From positions 1 to 64,000 of the forward strand of contig NZ_JAKREU010000005.1 of NCBI RefSeq assembly GCF_022664435.1: a stretch of 64,000 nucleotides of DNA. Direction: 5' to 3'. The position numbers were made by a program, and so were the translations under genes. This document shows positions 14,307-23,361 of this stretch, in pieces. Under the pieces are notes generated by a model. It did no database searches, was not told the DNA's origin, and saw only the letters and a program-made list of their open reading frames with translations. Origin of the DNA: Sphingomonas panni. Its GTDB lineage: Bacteria > Pseudomonadota > Alphaproteobacteria > Sphingomonadales > Sphingomonadaceae. Every line of letters begins with the position of its first letter. The stretch's first letter is position 1.

Positions 14307-15289
14307 CACTGATCGGGAACGACGCCACACGTGACGCCTTTGTCGCAGCGGCCGAAGGCACTGCGCTGCATCATGCCTGGCTGCTGAGCGGGCCGGAGGG
14401 CATCGGCAAGGGCGGCTTTGCGCGCGAAATGGCGCAACGCCTGCTGGCCACGGCGCTCGACGGGCGCAGTCGGATGCGGGGCGACATCGCGGACGACCAC
14501 CGTGTCGCGCAGCTGATGGCGGCCGGTGCCCATCCCGATTATCGCGAACTGGTTCGCCTGCCTAAGGATCCGGACAAGCCCGATCAGGACATCGCCCGCA
14601 GCATCAAGATCGATCAGGTCCGCACCCTGCAGCCGATGTTTGCAACCAAGCCTGCCCTGTCATCGCGGCGGGTCGTGGTGATCGACGCGATCGACGATCT
14701 GGAACGGCCCGGCGCGAACGCGTTGCTCAAGAATCTGGAAGAGCCGCCGGTCGGTACGATCTTCCTGCTGGTCAGCCATTCGCCCGGCCGACTGTTGCCG
14801 ACGATCCGGTCACGGTGCCGGCAGTTGCGGTTCGATCCGCTTCGGGACGCAGACGTTGCACAGGTCCTTCGCAACGCGCAGCCCGAACTGGAAGGCTCGG
14901 AAGTGGAGGCGTTGGTCGCGGCGGCGGATGGATCGCCCGGACGGGCGCTGGCCTATGCCGGTCTGTCGGTTGCCGCGCTCGACCGAGATTTGTTGGCAAT
15001 TGCCGACACCGGCGACGCCGACAACCGCATCCGGTCGCGCCTTGCCAAGGCACTGGCGAGCAAGGCGGCACAGCCGCGCTATGCGGTGTTCCTCGACCGG
15101 GCACCGGCGCTGATAGCGGCTGCCGCACGCACCCGCACCGGTCTGCCGCTGCGCGATGCCCTCGACGCCTATGACAAGGCACGGGCGTTGGCCGCGATGG
15201 CACCTGCATTGTCGCTCGTTGCGGAAACGACCGTGTTCGAAATGGCGGGGCTCGTCGCACGACTGGCGCCCGCGCGCGGGATCGCCTAG
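14303..15289 (+). CDS. holB: DNA polymerase III subunit delta'
   Basis: This 328-residue AAA+ clamp-loader subunit has the N-terminal block HHAWLLSGPEGIGKGGFARE containing a P-loop-like GPEGIGKG, the sensor region NALLKNLEEPPVGTIFLLVSHS, and the SRC motif TIRSRC that supplies the arginine finger in family members. It starts with GTG overlapping tmk. It acts with delta and tau/gamma to load the beta clamp. Confidence 0.93.
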   Translation: MTLIGNDATRDAFVAAAEGTALHHAWLLSGPEGIGKGGFAREMAQRLLATALDGRSRMRGDIADDHRVAQLMAAGAHPDYRELVRLPKDPDKPDQDIARSIKIDQVRTLQPMFATKPALSSRRVVVIDAIDDLERPGANALLKNLEEPPVGTIFLLVSHSPGRLLPTIRSRCRQLRFDPLRDADVAQVLRNAQPELEGSEVEALVAAADGSPGRALAYAGLSVAALDRDLLAIADTGDADNRIRSRLAKALASKAAQPRYAVFLDRAPALIAAAARTRTGLPLRDALDAYDKARALAAMAPALSLVAETTVFEMAGLVARLAPARGIA

Positions 15290-15300
15290 AGGCTCGGGCC

Positions 15301-16848
15301 ATGTCCGATCCATTCTACATCACCACCGCGATCCATTACCCGAACGGCCGGCCGCATATCGGCCATGCCTATGAAATGATCGCCGCCGACGCCATCGCCC
15401 GGTTCCAGCGGCAGGCCGGCCGGGACGTGTTTTTCCAGACCGGCACCGACGAACACGGCCTGAAAATGGTCAAGACCGCGCGCGACCGGGGCGTCGAGGT
15501 GCGCGAACTGGCCGATGAAATGTCGGGCTACTTCCGTGAGATGTCGGATGTTCTGAACATTTCGCGCGATCGGTTCATTCGCACGGTCGAACCGCAGCAT
15601 TATGCCGCGTCGCAGGCGATCTGGTCCGCGATGCGTGATGCCGGCGACCTGTATCTCGACCGCTATGAGGGATGGTATTCGGTCCGCGACGAAGCGTTTT
15701 ACGAGGAAAAGGAACTGATCGAAGGCGAGGGCGGGGTCCGCCTGTCGCCGCAGGGCACGCCGGTCGAATGGACCGCCGAAGAAACCTGGTTCTTCCGCCT
15801 GTCGAAGTATCAGCAGCCGCTGCTCGATTTCTATGCCGCCCATCCCGACTTCATCCAGCCCGAAAGTCGCCGCAACGAAGTGCTGCGCTTCGTCGAGGGC
15901 GGGCTGACCGACCTGTCGGTGTCGCGCACCAGCTTCGATTGGGGTGTGCCGGTGCCCGACAGTCCCGGCCATGTGATGTATGTCTGGGTCGATGCGCTGA
16001 CCAACTACCTGACCGGCGCGGGCTACCCCGACGCGCCGAACCGCTATTGGCCGGCGGCGTTGCATCTGATCGGCAAGGATATCGTACGGTTTCACGCGGT
16101 GTACTGGCCGGCATTTCTGATGTCCGCCAATCTTCCGCTGCCGCACAAGGTGTTCGGCCACGGTTTTCTGCTGAACCGGGGCGAGAAGATGTCGAAATCG
16201 ACCGGCAACGTGGTCGATCCGATGAAGCTCGCTGAACTCTATGGCGTCGATGCGCTTCGCTATTTCCTGCTGCGCGATATCAGCTTCGGGCAGGACGGGA
16301 CGTTCTCGGACGAGGCGATCGTCGCGCGCGCCAACAGCGATCTTGCCAACAGCTTCGGCAATCTAGCGCAGCGGACGCTGTCGTTCATCGCCAAGAACCT
16401 CGACGGAGCCTTGCCGAACGATGGCCGCAGCGATCCGGCGGACGCCGCGCTGCTGACGGCGGTGGGCGAGGCGATCGACGGCTATCGTACCGCCTTCGCC
16501 GACCTGGCATTGGGGCAGGCGCTGGAAGCATGGATGCGCGGCGTCTTCGCCTGCAACCAGTATATCGACGTGCAGGCGCCATGGGCGCTGCGCAAGACCG
16601 ATCCCGACCGGATGCACGCGGTGCTGGGTACGCTGGTCCGCGCCATCCGCGACCTCGCCATCGCGATCGAGCCGGTCGTGCCGGCATCTGCCGGCACGCT
16701 GCTGGCACAACTCGGACAATCGGGGCAGGGGCATGACGCGCTGGGCGACCATGCGTGGTACACCGCGCAGCGCGATGCTGGCTTCCGCTTGGCTGCCCCG
16801 ACGCCGATTTTTCCGCGACTGGCGCTAGCGGAGGTCGAAGCCGCATGA
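15301..16848 (+). CDS. metG: Methionyl-tRNA synthetase
   Basis: This class I synthetase of 515 residues charges tRNA-Met. The HIGH signature appears as PHIGHAYE near residues 17-24 and KMSKS at 296-300. The length fits the short form without the C-terminal EMAP/Trbp111 dimerisation domain. It starts 12 bp after holB, and its stop overlaps the tatD start (ATGA). Confidence 0.97.
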   Translation: MSDPFYITTAIHYPNGRPHIGHAYEMIAADAIARFQRQAGRDVFFQTGTDEHGLKMVKTARDRGVEVRELADEMSGYFREMSDVLNISRDRFIRTVEPQHYAASQAIWSAMRDAGDLYLDRYEGWYSVRDEAFYEEKELIEGEGGVRLSPQGTPVEWTAEETWFFRLSKYQQPLLDFYAAHPDFIQPESRRNEVLRFVEGGLTDLSVSRTSFDWGVPVPDSPGHVMYVWVDALTNYLTGAGYPDAPNRYWPAALHLIGKDIVRFHAVYWPAFLMSANLPLPHKVFGHGFLLNRGEKMSKSTGNVVDPMKLAELYGVDALRYFLLRDISFGQDGTFSDEAIVARANSDLANSFGNLAQRTLSFIAKNLDGALPNDGRSDPADAALLTAVGEAIDGYRTAFADLALGQALEAWMRGVFACNQYIDVQAPWALRKTDPDRMHAVLGTLVRAIRDLAIAIEPVVPASAGTLLAQLGQSGQGHDALGDHAWYTAQRDAGFRLAAPTPIFPRLALAEVEAA

Positions 16849-17624
16849 AGCTGGCCGACAGTCACTGCCATCTGAACTACAAGGGCGTGGCCGACGCATC
16901 AGGCGAGGTTCTGGCCCGTGCGCGCGCGACGGGTGTCGTCGCCATGCTCAACATTTCGACCCGGGAAAGCGAGTGGCGTGCGGTCATCGGCACCGCCGAG
17001 CGCGAGAGCGATGTCTGGGCGACGGTCGGCATTCATCCACACGAAGCGGACGAACATCCGCATGTCGACACCGACCGTCTCATCGCTGCTGCCGCGCATC
17101 CGCGCGTGGTCGGCATCGGTGAGAGCGGGCTTGATTACTACTACGACCATAGCGATCGTGCCGCACAGCAACGCAGCTTTCGTGCGCATCTTGCCGCCTG
17201 TCGGCAAACCGGGTTGCCAATCGTGGTCCATACCCGTGACGCCGAGAAAGATACTGCGACGATCCTGCGCGACGAACTGGGGAAGGGGAGCTTTCCGGGC
17301 GTTCTCCACTGCTTCACCGGATCGGCCGAACTGGCGCGGATCGCACTGGACCTTGGGTTCTATATCTCGATTTCCGGGATCGTGACTTTCAAGAGCGCCC
17401 AGAATCTACAGGTGGTCGCGCGCGACCTGCCGCTCGATCGGCTGCTGATCGAGACGGATGCCCCGTTTCTTGCGCCCGTGCCGCATCGGGGGAAGCCGGG
17501 TGAACCGGCATTCGTCGCCGATACCTGTCGGTTCCTGGCACAGTTGCGCGGCGAAGGGCCGGAGGCACTGGCGGAGGCGACTCACGCCAATTTCCACCGT
17601 CTGTTCGCGAAAACGCTGGCATGA
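16845..17624 (+). CDS. TatD family metal-dependent hydrolase
   Basis: This 259-residue TIM-barrel nuclease-like hydrolase of the TatD/YcfH family starts at MKLADSHCHL, with metal ligands in SHCHLN, GIGESGLDYYY, VHTRDAE and the late ETDAPFLAP Asp. Family members are Mg-dependent 3'-5' DNases or D-aminoacyl-tRNA-like hydrolases; the exact substrate here is not shown. The metG-tatD-MBL order is conserved in many proteobacteria. It overlaps metG and the next gene by 4 bp each. Confidence 0.93.
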   Translation: MKLADSHCHLNYKGVADASGEVLARARATGVVAMLNISTRESEWRAVIGTAERESDVWATVGIHPHEADEHPHVDTDRLIAAAAHPRVVGIGESGLDYYYDHSDRAAQQRSFRAHLAACRQTGLPIVVHTRDAEKDTATILRDELGKGSFPGVLHCFTGSAELARIALDLGFYISISGIVTFKSAQNLQVVARDLPLDRLLIETDAPFLAPVPHRGKPGEPAFVADTCRFLAQLRGEGPEALAEATHANFHRLFAKTLA

Positions 17625-18385
17625 AGATTCGCATCCTCGGCTCCGGTACGTCATCCGGCGTGCCGCGGATCGGGAATGACTGGGGTGCGTGCGACCCGAT
17701 GGAACCGCGCAACCGGCGCACGCGGGTCTCGGCGCTGGTCGAACATAGCGGAACCCGCATCCTGATCGATACCGGACCGGACATGCGCGAACAGTTGCTG
17801 GCCGCGGACGTCGGTACGGTCGATGCGGTGCTATGGACTCACGACCATGCCGATCATTGTCACGGTATCGACGATCTGCGGCAGTTGTTTCATAACGCGC
17901 GCAAACCAGTCCACGGTTTTGCCCGCGCGGCTACGCTTGCAAGTCTGCAATCCCGGTTCGATTATGTCTTTGCGGGCCGGGCAGGGTATCGCGCGACCGT
18001 CACAGGCGAACTTCTGCCGGATGCGATGACGGTCGGCCCCATCACGATCCGGTCCACCGATCAGCCGCACGGGTCGATCGAGTCCGCCGGGCTGCGATTT
18101 GACACCGATCGCGGTTCCATCGGTTACGCCACCGATTTCAGTGCGGTAACACCCGATATGCTGGCACTGTACCGCGACGTCGATGTTCTAGTCGTCGACG
18201 CGTTGCGCGTCGCGCCGCACCCGACGCATCCATCACTCGACGAGGCCATCACGTTCGCGCGGAACTGTCGGGCAGGTCGGACCGTCCTGATCCATATGGA
18301 TAATTCGATGGACTATGCGTCGCTATGCGACAGCCTGCCCGCCGGGATCGAACCGGGGTATGACGGGATGGAACTCGTCCTGTGA
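17621..18385 (+). CDS. MBL-fold metallo-hydrolase (PhnP-like)
   Basis: This is a 254-residue beta-lactamase-fold hydrolase. The N-terminal ILGSGTSSGVPRIG and the Zn-binding WTHDHADHCHGIDDL are characteristic of the PhnP/RNase Z-like group that hydrolyses phosphodiesters. Further metal ligands are in DQPHGS and HMDNSMDY. It is unlinked to phosphonate genes here and is probably a general cyclic phosphodiesterase. It is part of the overlapping metG-tatD operon. Confidence 0.88.
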   Translation: MKIRILGSGTSSGVPRIGNDWGACDPMEPRNRRTRVSALVEHSGTRILIDTGPDMREQLLAADVGTVDAVLWTHDHADHCHGIDDLRQLFHNARKPVHGFARAATLASLQSRFDYVFAGRAGYRATVTGELLPDAMTVGPITIRSTDQPHGSIESAGLRFDTDRGSIGYATDFSAVTPDMLALYRDVDVLVVDALRVAPHPTHPSLDEAITFARNCRAGRTVLIHMDNSMDYASLCDSLPAGIEPGYDGMELVL

Positions 18386-18987
18386 CCAACGACCGGGCGA
18401 TCTACGTCGTTCTGGGGTTGATGCTGCTGATCCTGCCGCTGTCGTCGCTGCTGGCCCGGCGGCCGTCGGCAGGCGCGATAGTGCGATCGTTGCTCGCATG
18501 GGCAGTCATTGCCGGCGTTCTGTATGTCGCCTTGAACAACCGGCAGCGCGTTGCCGAGCTAGCCGGAACATTGGGCGAACGCCTGGGCGTGGCCGAACAG
18601 AGTGTCGAAGGCGATACGGTTCGTATTCGGCAGTCGACCGACGGGCATTTCTGGGCGGTGGCGAAGCTGAACGGGGTCGAGCGCAGGATGCTGATCGACA
18701 GCGGCGCGACGTCGACTGCGATTTCCGAAGCGACCGCCGAAGCCATCGGCGTGACGCCGCGCCGGGTACCGCCGGTATTGCTGACGACAGCAAACGGCAC
18801 GATCCAAGCTGCGCGTGGCCGGATCGAGACGGTTCGGATCGGATCGTTGGAAACCCGGGATCTGCCGGTCGTCATTTCGCCGGCTTTTGGCGAGATGGAC
18901 GTAGTGGGAATGAACTTCCTGTCGCGCTTGGGAAGTTGGCGAGTGGCACGCGGAACGTTGATCCTCGAAGCTGATAAAGCCCGCTGA
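18382..18987 (+). CDS. Retropepsin-like aspartic protease (TIGR02281/clan AA)
   Basis: The protein has 201 residues with two N-terminal membrane helices (about 8-28 and 33-52) and a C-terminal single-lobe aspartic protease domain. The catalytic motif is MLIDSGATSTAIS (DSGA), with the flap region and a late MDVVGMNFLSRLG block. The single lobe must dimerise to be active. It starts with GTG overlapping the MBL gene. Family members in Rhizobiales and Sphingomonadales are uncharacterised membrane-bound proteases. Confidence 0.87.
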   Translation: MTNDRAIYVVLGLMLLILPLSSLLARRPSAGAIVRSLLAWAVIAGVLYVALNNRQRVAELAGTLGERLGVAEQSVEGDTVRIRQSTDGHFWAVAKLNGVERRMLIDSGATSTAISEATAEAIGVTPRRVPPVLLTTANGTIQAARGRIETVRIGSLETRDLPVVISPAFGEMDVVGMNFLSRLGSWRVARGTLILEADKAR

Positions 18988-19020
18988 TTTTACATAATGT
19001 TTATTATCGGAACCTGATAG

Positions 19021-19890
19021 ATGGCTTTTGAGCGAGAGACCGGTAACGTCAGTTCGGGTACCAACGACGGTCCCGACGATCGGGTCGCGTTGCATTCGAC
19101 GTCCTCGTTCGCGTCCGATTTTGCTCCTGCATCTCCGGCGCCGAACGTCGTCGGTCGCATCGTCGCGATCATGGCCCGGCTTCGCGACCCGGACCATGGC
19201 TGCGAATGGGACAGCGTCCAGACCTTCGCGACGATCGCACCCTATACGATCGAGGAAGCGTACGAGGTTGCCGATGCGATCGCGCGTGACGATATGGCCG
19301 ACCTGAAGGACGAACTGGGCGACCTGCTGCTCCAGGTCGTGTTTCACAGTCGGATCGCCGAGGAAACCGGACTGTTCGACCTGCACGATGTGGTCGACGC
19401 GATCAGCGACAAGATGGAGCGGCGCCATCCGCATATCTTCGGCGACGCCGAAGTTGGCGGCCACAATCTCTGGGAGCAGGTGAAGGCCGCCGAACGCCGT
19501 GCCAAACCGGGGCAGAACGGTGCTTTGGCAGGGGTCGCACTGGGCTTGCCGGCGCTGGCCCGCGCGGAGAAATTGCAGAGGCGGGCGGCGCGGGTCGGTT
19601 TCGATTGGCCGGACGCAGCGGGGCCGAGGGCGAAGATCGACGAGGAGTTGGCAGAGGTCGAAGCGGCCAGCGATTCGGAACGGCAGGAGGAGATCGGCGA
19701 CCTGCTGTTCTCGGTCGTCAACTGGGCGCGGCATCTGGGCGTCGATGCCGAGGCGGCGTTGCGGGACGCCAACGCCAAGTTCGAACGCCGCTTCGCCATG
19801 ATGGAATCAGACGACGCGAACTTCGCCGAGCGGTCGCTGGAAGAGATGGAAGCCGCATGGGCTCGCGCAAAAATGAGCCCCCTTCCCTGA
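19021..19890 (+). CDS. mazG: Nucleoside triphosphate pyrophosphohydrolase MazG
   Basis: This all-alpha NTP pyrophosphatase has two MazG repeats, giving about 245 conserved residues. Motifs include RLRDPDHGCEWD, EEAYEVADAI and DELGDLLLQVVFH in the first repeat, and DEELAEVEAA and EEIGDLLFSVVNWARH in the second, with acidic residues binding Mg. It removes non-canonical or excess NTPs. The reading frame from 19,021 adds about 45 Ser/Ala/Asp-rich residues before the conserved start; a later start is possible, although the upstream one has no competing ribosome binding site. Confidence 0.92.
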   Translation: MAFERETGNVSSGTNDGPDDRVALHSTSSFASDFAPASPAPNVVGRIVAIMARLRDPDHGCEWDSVQTFATIAPYTIEEAYEVADAIARDDMADLKDELGDLLLQVVFHSRIAEETGLFDLHDVVDAISDKMERRHPHIFGDAEVGGHNLWEQVKAAERRAKPGQNGALAGVALGLPALARAEKLQRRAARVGFDWPDAAGPRAKIDEELAEVEAASDSERQEEIGDLLFSVVNWARHLGVDAEAALRDANAKFERRFAMMESDDANFAERSLEEMEAAWARAKMSPLP

Positions 19891-19970
19891 CCTTTACCCG
19901 AAAATACGAAAAAACCCCCGTGGAGTCGCGATGCCGATTCCCGATAGCTAGCATCGAGAAACGCCCGAAC

Positions 19971-19996
19971 GAGTCCAGCGGGCCGTTTCTGGACTC
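19971..19996. repeat. 8-bp inverted repeat between mazG and hflX
   Basis: GAGTCCAG (19,971-19,978) and CTGGACTC (19,989-19,996) form a perfect stem with a 10-nt loop between the convergent mazG and hflX genes. It lacks a T-tract but its position suits a bidirectional transcription barrier. The rest of the 180-bp gap shows no gene. Confidence 0.45.
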
Positions 19997-20071
19997 TGAG
20001 CGACTCCTGCCCTTTCGACAAAGGCGAACGGACGGCGTCGAGCGCCGCCCCCTGCCCGGCTCGACGACCGA

Positions 20072-21358
20072 TTACCGGGTCAGGAAACGGTCGTAATCGG
20101 CCGGCGCCATTCGAACCTCGTATAGCGCCCGATCCTCTTCCATCCAGTGGTCGGTCACTTCACCATGGGCATGAAGCCACGCGGCGCTGGCACCATCCTC
20201 CGGGCCCAGCGCGATGCGATAACACCGATGTCCCTCCGTAAGGCGGTCGCCGACCGTGCGGATAAGGCGATCGACCCCCTCCCCGGTCAGCGCGGACAAG
20301 GCGACGATATCCTCGCGATGCTCCGCCTCCCCCAGCATCTCGATCCGGTCGTCGTCACCGAGCAGATCGAGCTTGTTCCAGGCTTCGATCCGGGGCGTCG
20401 TGTCGTCGACACCGATTTCCCGCAGCACCGCCTCCACGTCCGACGCCTGTGCCGCCGTATCGGGATGCGCGACGTCCCGGACATGGATCAGCAGGTCCGC
20501 CGACACGACCTCTTCCAAGGTCGCCTTGAACGCCGCAACGAGCTGCGTCGGCAGGTCGGAGACGAAGCCCACCGTATCGGACAGGATCGCCTTGTCGATG
20601 CCGGGCAGCGACACCTGTCGCAACGTCGGGTCGAGCGTTGCGAACAGCAGGTTTTCGGCCATCACCTCCGCACCCGTCAGGCGATTGAACAGCGTCGACT
20701 TGCCGGCATTGGTATAGCCGACCAGGGCGACCACGGGCCATGGCGCACGCTGGCGCCGGTCGCGGTGCAAAGTACGCGTCCGTGACACGCCGTCGAGTTC
20801 CCGGCGCAATCGCGCCATGCGGTCGCGGATCAAACGGCGATCCGCTTCGATCTGGGTTTCACCTGGGCCGCCAAGGAAGCCAAAGCCGCCACGCTGACGT
20901 TCGAGGTGGGTCCAGCTACGCACCAGGCGGCCGGCCTGGTAATCGAGATGGGCGAGTTCGACCTGCAACCGCCCTTCGGCAGTGCGGGCGCGCTCACCGA
21001 AGATTTCGAGGATCAGCCCGGTCCGGTCGATCACCTTGCACCCGAGCGCGGTTTCGAGATTGCGCTGCTGCACCGGCGTCAGCGCGGCATCGAACACCGC
21101 CAGCTGCAAGTCCTCGTCCCGCACCATCTGCGTCAGCTGGTCCACCTGCCCGCTGCCGATCAGCGTGGCGGGCTTTGGCGCGCGCACGCGGAACGGCACC
21201 CGGTGCCGGACGTCGACCCCGATCGCCAGAGCCAGGCCGGCGGTTTCCTCAAGACGTGCATCCGCATCGCGCGCCGATCCGCCCATATCGGGGAGGACGA
21301 CGATCGCCGAAGCGCCGCGGGTGAATTCCTGTGCGTCGCGGTCGAAACCGGTACTCAA
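20072..21358 (-). CDS. hflX: GTPase HflX
   Basis: This 428-residue ribosome-associated GTPase splits stalled or hibernating 70S ribosomes in other bacteria. An N-terminal HflX domain ends with a coiled linker ([18 protein letters not shown]). The G domain then has G1 [10 protein letters not shown]3 DTVGF and G4 NKLD. It overlaps hfq by 4 bp, the classic hfq-hflX pairing. Confidence 0.95.
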   Translation of the reverse strand: MSTGFDRDAQEFTRGASAIVVLPDMGGSARDADARLEETAGLALAIGVDVRHRVPFRVRAPKPATLIGSGQVDQLTQMVRDEDLQLAVFDAALTPVQQRNLETALGCKVIDRTGLILEIFGERARTAEGRLQVELAHLDYQAGRLVRSWTHLERQRGGFGFLGGPGETQIEADRRLIRDRMARLRRELDGVSRTRTLHRDRRQRAPWPVVALVGYTNAGKSTLFNRLTGAEVMAENLLFATLDPTLRQVSLPGIDKAILSDTVGFVSDLPTQLVAAFKATLEEVVSADLLIHVRDVAHPDTAAQASDVEAVLREIGVDDTTPRIEAWNKLDLLGDDDRIEMLGEAEHREDIVALSALTGEGVDRLIRTVGDRLTEGHRCYRIALGPEDGASAAWLHAHGEVTDHWMEEDRALYEVRMAPADYDRFLTR

Positions 21359-21849
21359 GCTTCGTCCGCTCCCGACGCCTGTTCCTCGGCAAGGTTCAGC
21401 GGGTTCGCCGGCTGAATCGTGGATACCGCATGCTTATAGACCAGTTGCGACATGCCTTCGCGTTGCAACAACATGCAAAACAGGTCGAACGCCGCAATCT
21501 GCCCTTGCAGCATAACCCCGTTGACGAGGAACATCGTGACGTTTTCCTGCGCCTTGCGTACGGCGTTCAGGAAAATCTCCTGCAGCGGCGCGTGCTTGGA
21601 CGAATTTTCAGACGCCGCCTGTATGACCGACGACAGGTCGGTCGGACCCGCGGGCATGATCGTCGAGATGGCATGTTTGTAGATCAGCTGCGACTGTCCG
21701 TCGCGGCGCAACAACACCGAGAAATTGTCGAACCACGTTACGATGCCCTGGAGCTTGACGCCCTTTACGAGGAACATGGTAACCGGCGTTTTCGACCGGC
21801 GTAGCGAGTTGAGAAACAGGTCCTGAAGCGACCCCTGCCGTTCGGCCAT
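21355..21849 (-). CDS. hfq: Tandem two-domain Hfq RNA chaperone
   Basis: The protein has 164 residues, about twice normal, because it contains two Sm/Hfq units: residues 6-67 and 87-149. The first keeps Q9, D10, R17-R18, K32, F43 and Y57-K58-H59, equivalent to the proximal-face and rim residues of E. coli Hfq. The second keeps Q90, F124 and Y138-K139-H140 but has E91 for Asp, R98-K99 in the rim and M113 where E. coli has K31. A 20-residue Ser/Asn-rich linker joins the units and an acidic tail ends the protein. A trimer of these would make a pseudo-hexamer with alternating, non-identical subunits. I recall double Hfq being noted in this bacterial order, but cannot confirm it here. Confidence 0.95.
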   Translation of the reverse strand: MAERQGSLQDLFLNSLRRSKTPVTMFLVKGVKLQGIVTWFDNFSVLLRRDGQSQLIYKHAISTIMPAGPTDLSSVIQAASENSSKHAPLQEIFLNAVRKAQENVTMFLVNGVMLQGQIAAFDLFCMLLQREGMSQLVYKHAVSTIQPANPLNLAEEQASGADEA

Positions 21850-21978
21850 GACTTGCCCTTGTTCTTGGCGGGAATTTCCCGCTGAGTGTCTTTAACCGTC
21901 ACCCGGTTGCCGCACCCCTATGGCGCGGAGCCGCTAATCTAGGCCTGACCCCGCGCCGCCGCAATGGTCGGTTGCGGC

Positions 21979-23361
21979 CTATTCGTCGCCGCGCGTTTCG
22001 GTGATCCCCAGCAATTTCAGTTTCCGGTGCAATGCCGAGCGTTCCATGCCGATGAAGGTCGCGGTGCGGGAAATATTCCCCGAAAAACGCCGGATTTGCA
22101 CCCGCAAATATTCACGTTCGAAGGACTCGCGCGCTTCGCGCAACGGAGATCCCATGATCGCGCTGGCGGTAGCTCCCCCCGACCCGTCCCCGGCCGATCC
22201 CAGCACCTCGGGCGGCAACAGGTCGATGTCGATCCGCGCGATCCGGTTGCCCGGGGCGAGGATCACCGTCCGTTCGACGACATTGCGCAGCTGACGGACA
22301 TTGCCCGGCCATTCATAGCTTTGCAGCGCGATCATCGCGTCCGGTGCGACCTCCGGCGTCTGTACCCGACGCTCATTGGCGTAATGCGCGACGAAATGCT
22401 CGACCAGTGGCGGAATATCCTCACGCCGTTCGGCCAGCGACGGGATTTGTACCGGCACGACGTTCAGCCGGTAATAGAGATCTTCGCGGAAATTGCCGTC
22501 GACGATCTCCTGCTGAAGGTCACGCGCCGTCGCCGATACGACGCGGACATCGACCTTCACGACGCGCGTGCCACCGACACGCGTGAAGCTCTGATCGGTC
22601 AGCACCCGCAGGATACGCGCCTGGGTCGCGATCGGCATGTCGGCGATCTCGTCTAGGAACAGCGTGCCGCCATGCGCCTGTTCGAGCAACCCGGGCCGGA
22701 CGAGGTTGCCGCCCTCCTCCACGCCGAACAATTCTTCATCGACCCGTTCCGGCGTCATGCGCGCGGCGCTGACGATGACGAACGGTGCCTGCGCCCGCTG
22801 GCTCCAGCCGTGGAGCAGCCGCGCGGCGACTTCCTTGCCGACCCCTGCCCCGCCGGTGATGAGAACGCGGCTGCCGGTGCCAGCCACGCGCTTCAGCGTG
22901 GCGCGCACGCTGTTGATCGCGGTCGAACTGCCGGTCAGGTCGTCCTCGCGGCCGGCCGATGCACGCAACGATGCAACCTCCTGCCGCAGACGCTCGGTTT
23001 CAGTCGCGCGCTGCACCAGGAACAACAGGCGTTCCGCCTCGAACGGCTTTTCGATGAAGTCGACCGCGCCACGCCGGATTGCGGCAACGGCGGTATCGAT
23101 ATTGCCGTGACCGGAAATGACCAGCACCGGCAGCGACGGATCGCGCGCCTTCAGTTCGTCGAGCAGTTCCAGCCCATCGAGGCGCGATCCCTGCAGCCAA
23201 ACGTCGAGCAGCACCAGCGATGGGCGGCGCGTCGCCACCGCCTCCAGCGCAGCATCGCTGTCGGCGGCACCACGCGTTTCATACCCCTCGTCCTCCAGCA
23301 CGCCGGCGACGAGTTCACGGATATCGGTTTCGTCATCGACGACGAGAATGTCGAGCTTCAT
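21979..23361 (-). CDS. ntrX: Response regulator NtrX
   Basis: This 460-residue regulator has a receiver domain with phospho-acceptor D53, an AAA+ domain with Walker A GGAGVGKE (171-178), and a Fis-type HTH at the C-terminus (TATFIGMERSALHRKLKLLG). The GAFTGA sigma-54 contact loop expected near 214-226 is replaced by GVEEGGNLVRP, so it probably does not activate sigma-54 polymerase. It overlaps ntrY by 4 bp. In alphaproteobacteria NtrYX responds to redox/oxygen and envelope signals. Confidence 0.94.
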   Translation of the reverse strand: MKLDILVVDDETDIRELVAGVLEDEGYETRGAADSDAALEAVATRRPSLVLLDVWLQGSRLDGLELLDELKARDPSLPVLVISGHGNIDTAVAAIRRGAVDFIEKPFEAERLLFLVQRATETERLRQEVASLRASAGREDDLTGSSTAINSVRATLKRVAGTGSRVLITGGAGVGKEVAARLLHGWSQRAQAPFVIVSAARMTPERVDEELFGVEEGGNLVRPGLLEQAHGGTLFLDEIADMPIATQARILRVLTDQSFTRVGGTRVVKVDVRVVSATARDLQQEIVDGNFREDLYYRLNVVPVQIPSLAERREDIPPLVEHFVAHYANERRVQTPEVAPDAMIALQSYEWPGNVRQLRNVVERTVILAPGNRIARIDIDLLPPEVLGSAGDGSGGATASAIMGSPLREARESFEREYLRVQIRRFSGNISRTATFIGMERSALHRKLKLLGITETRGDE

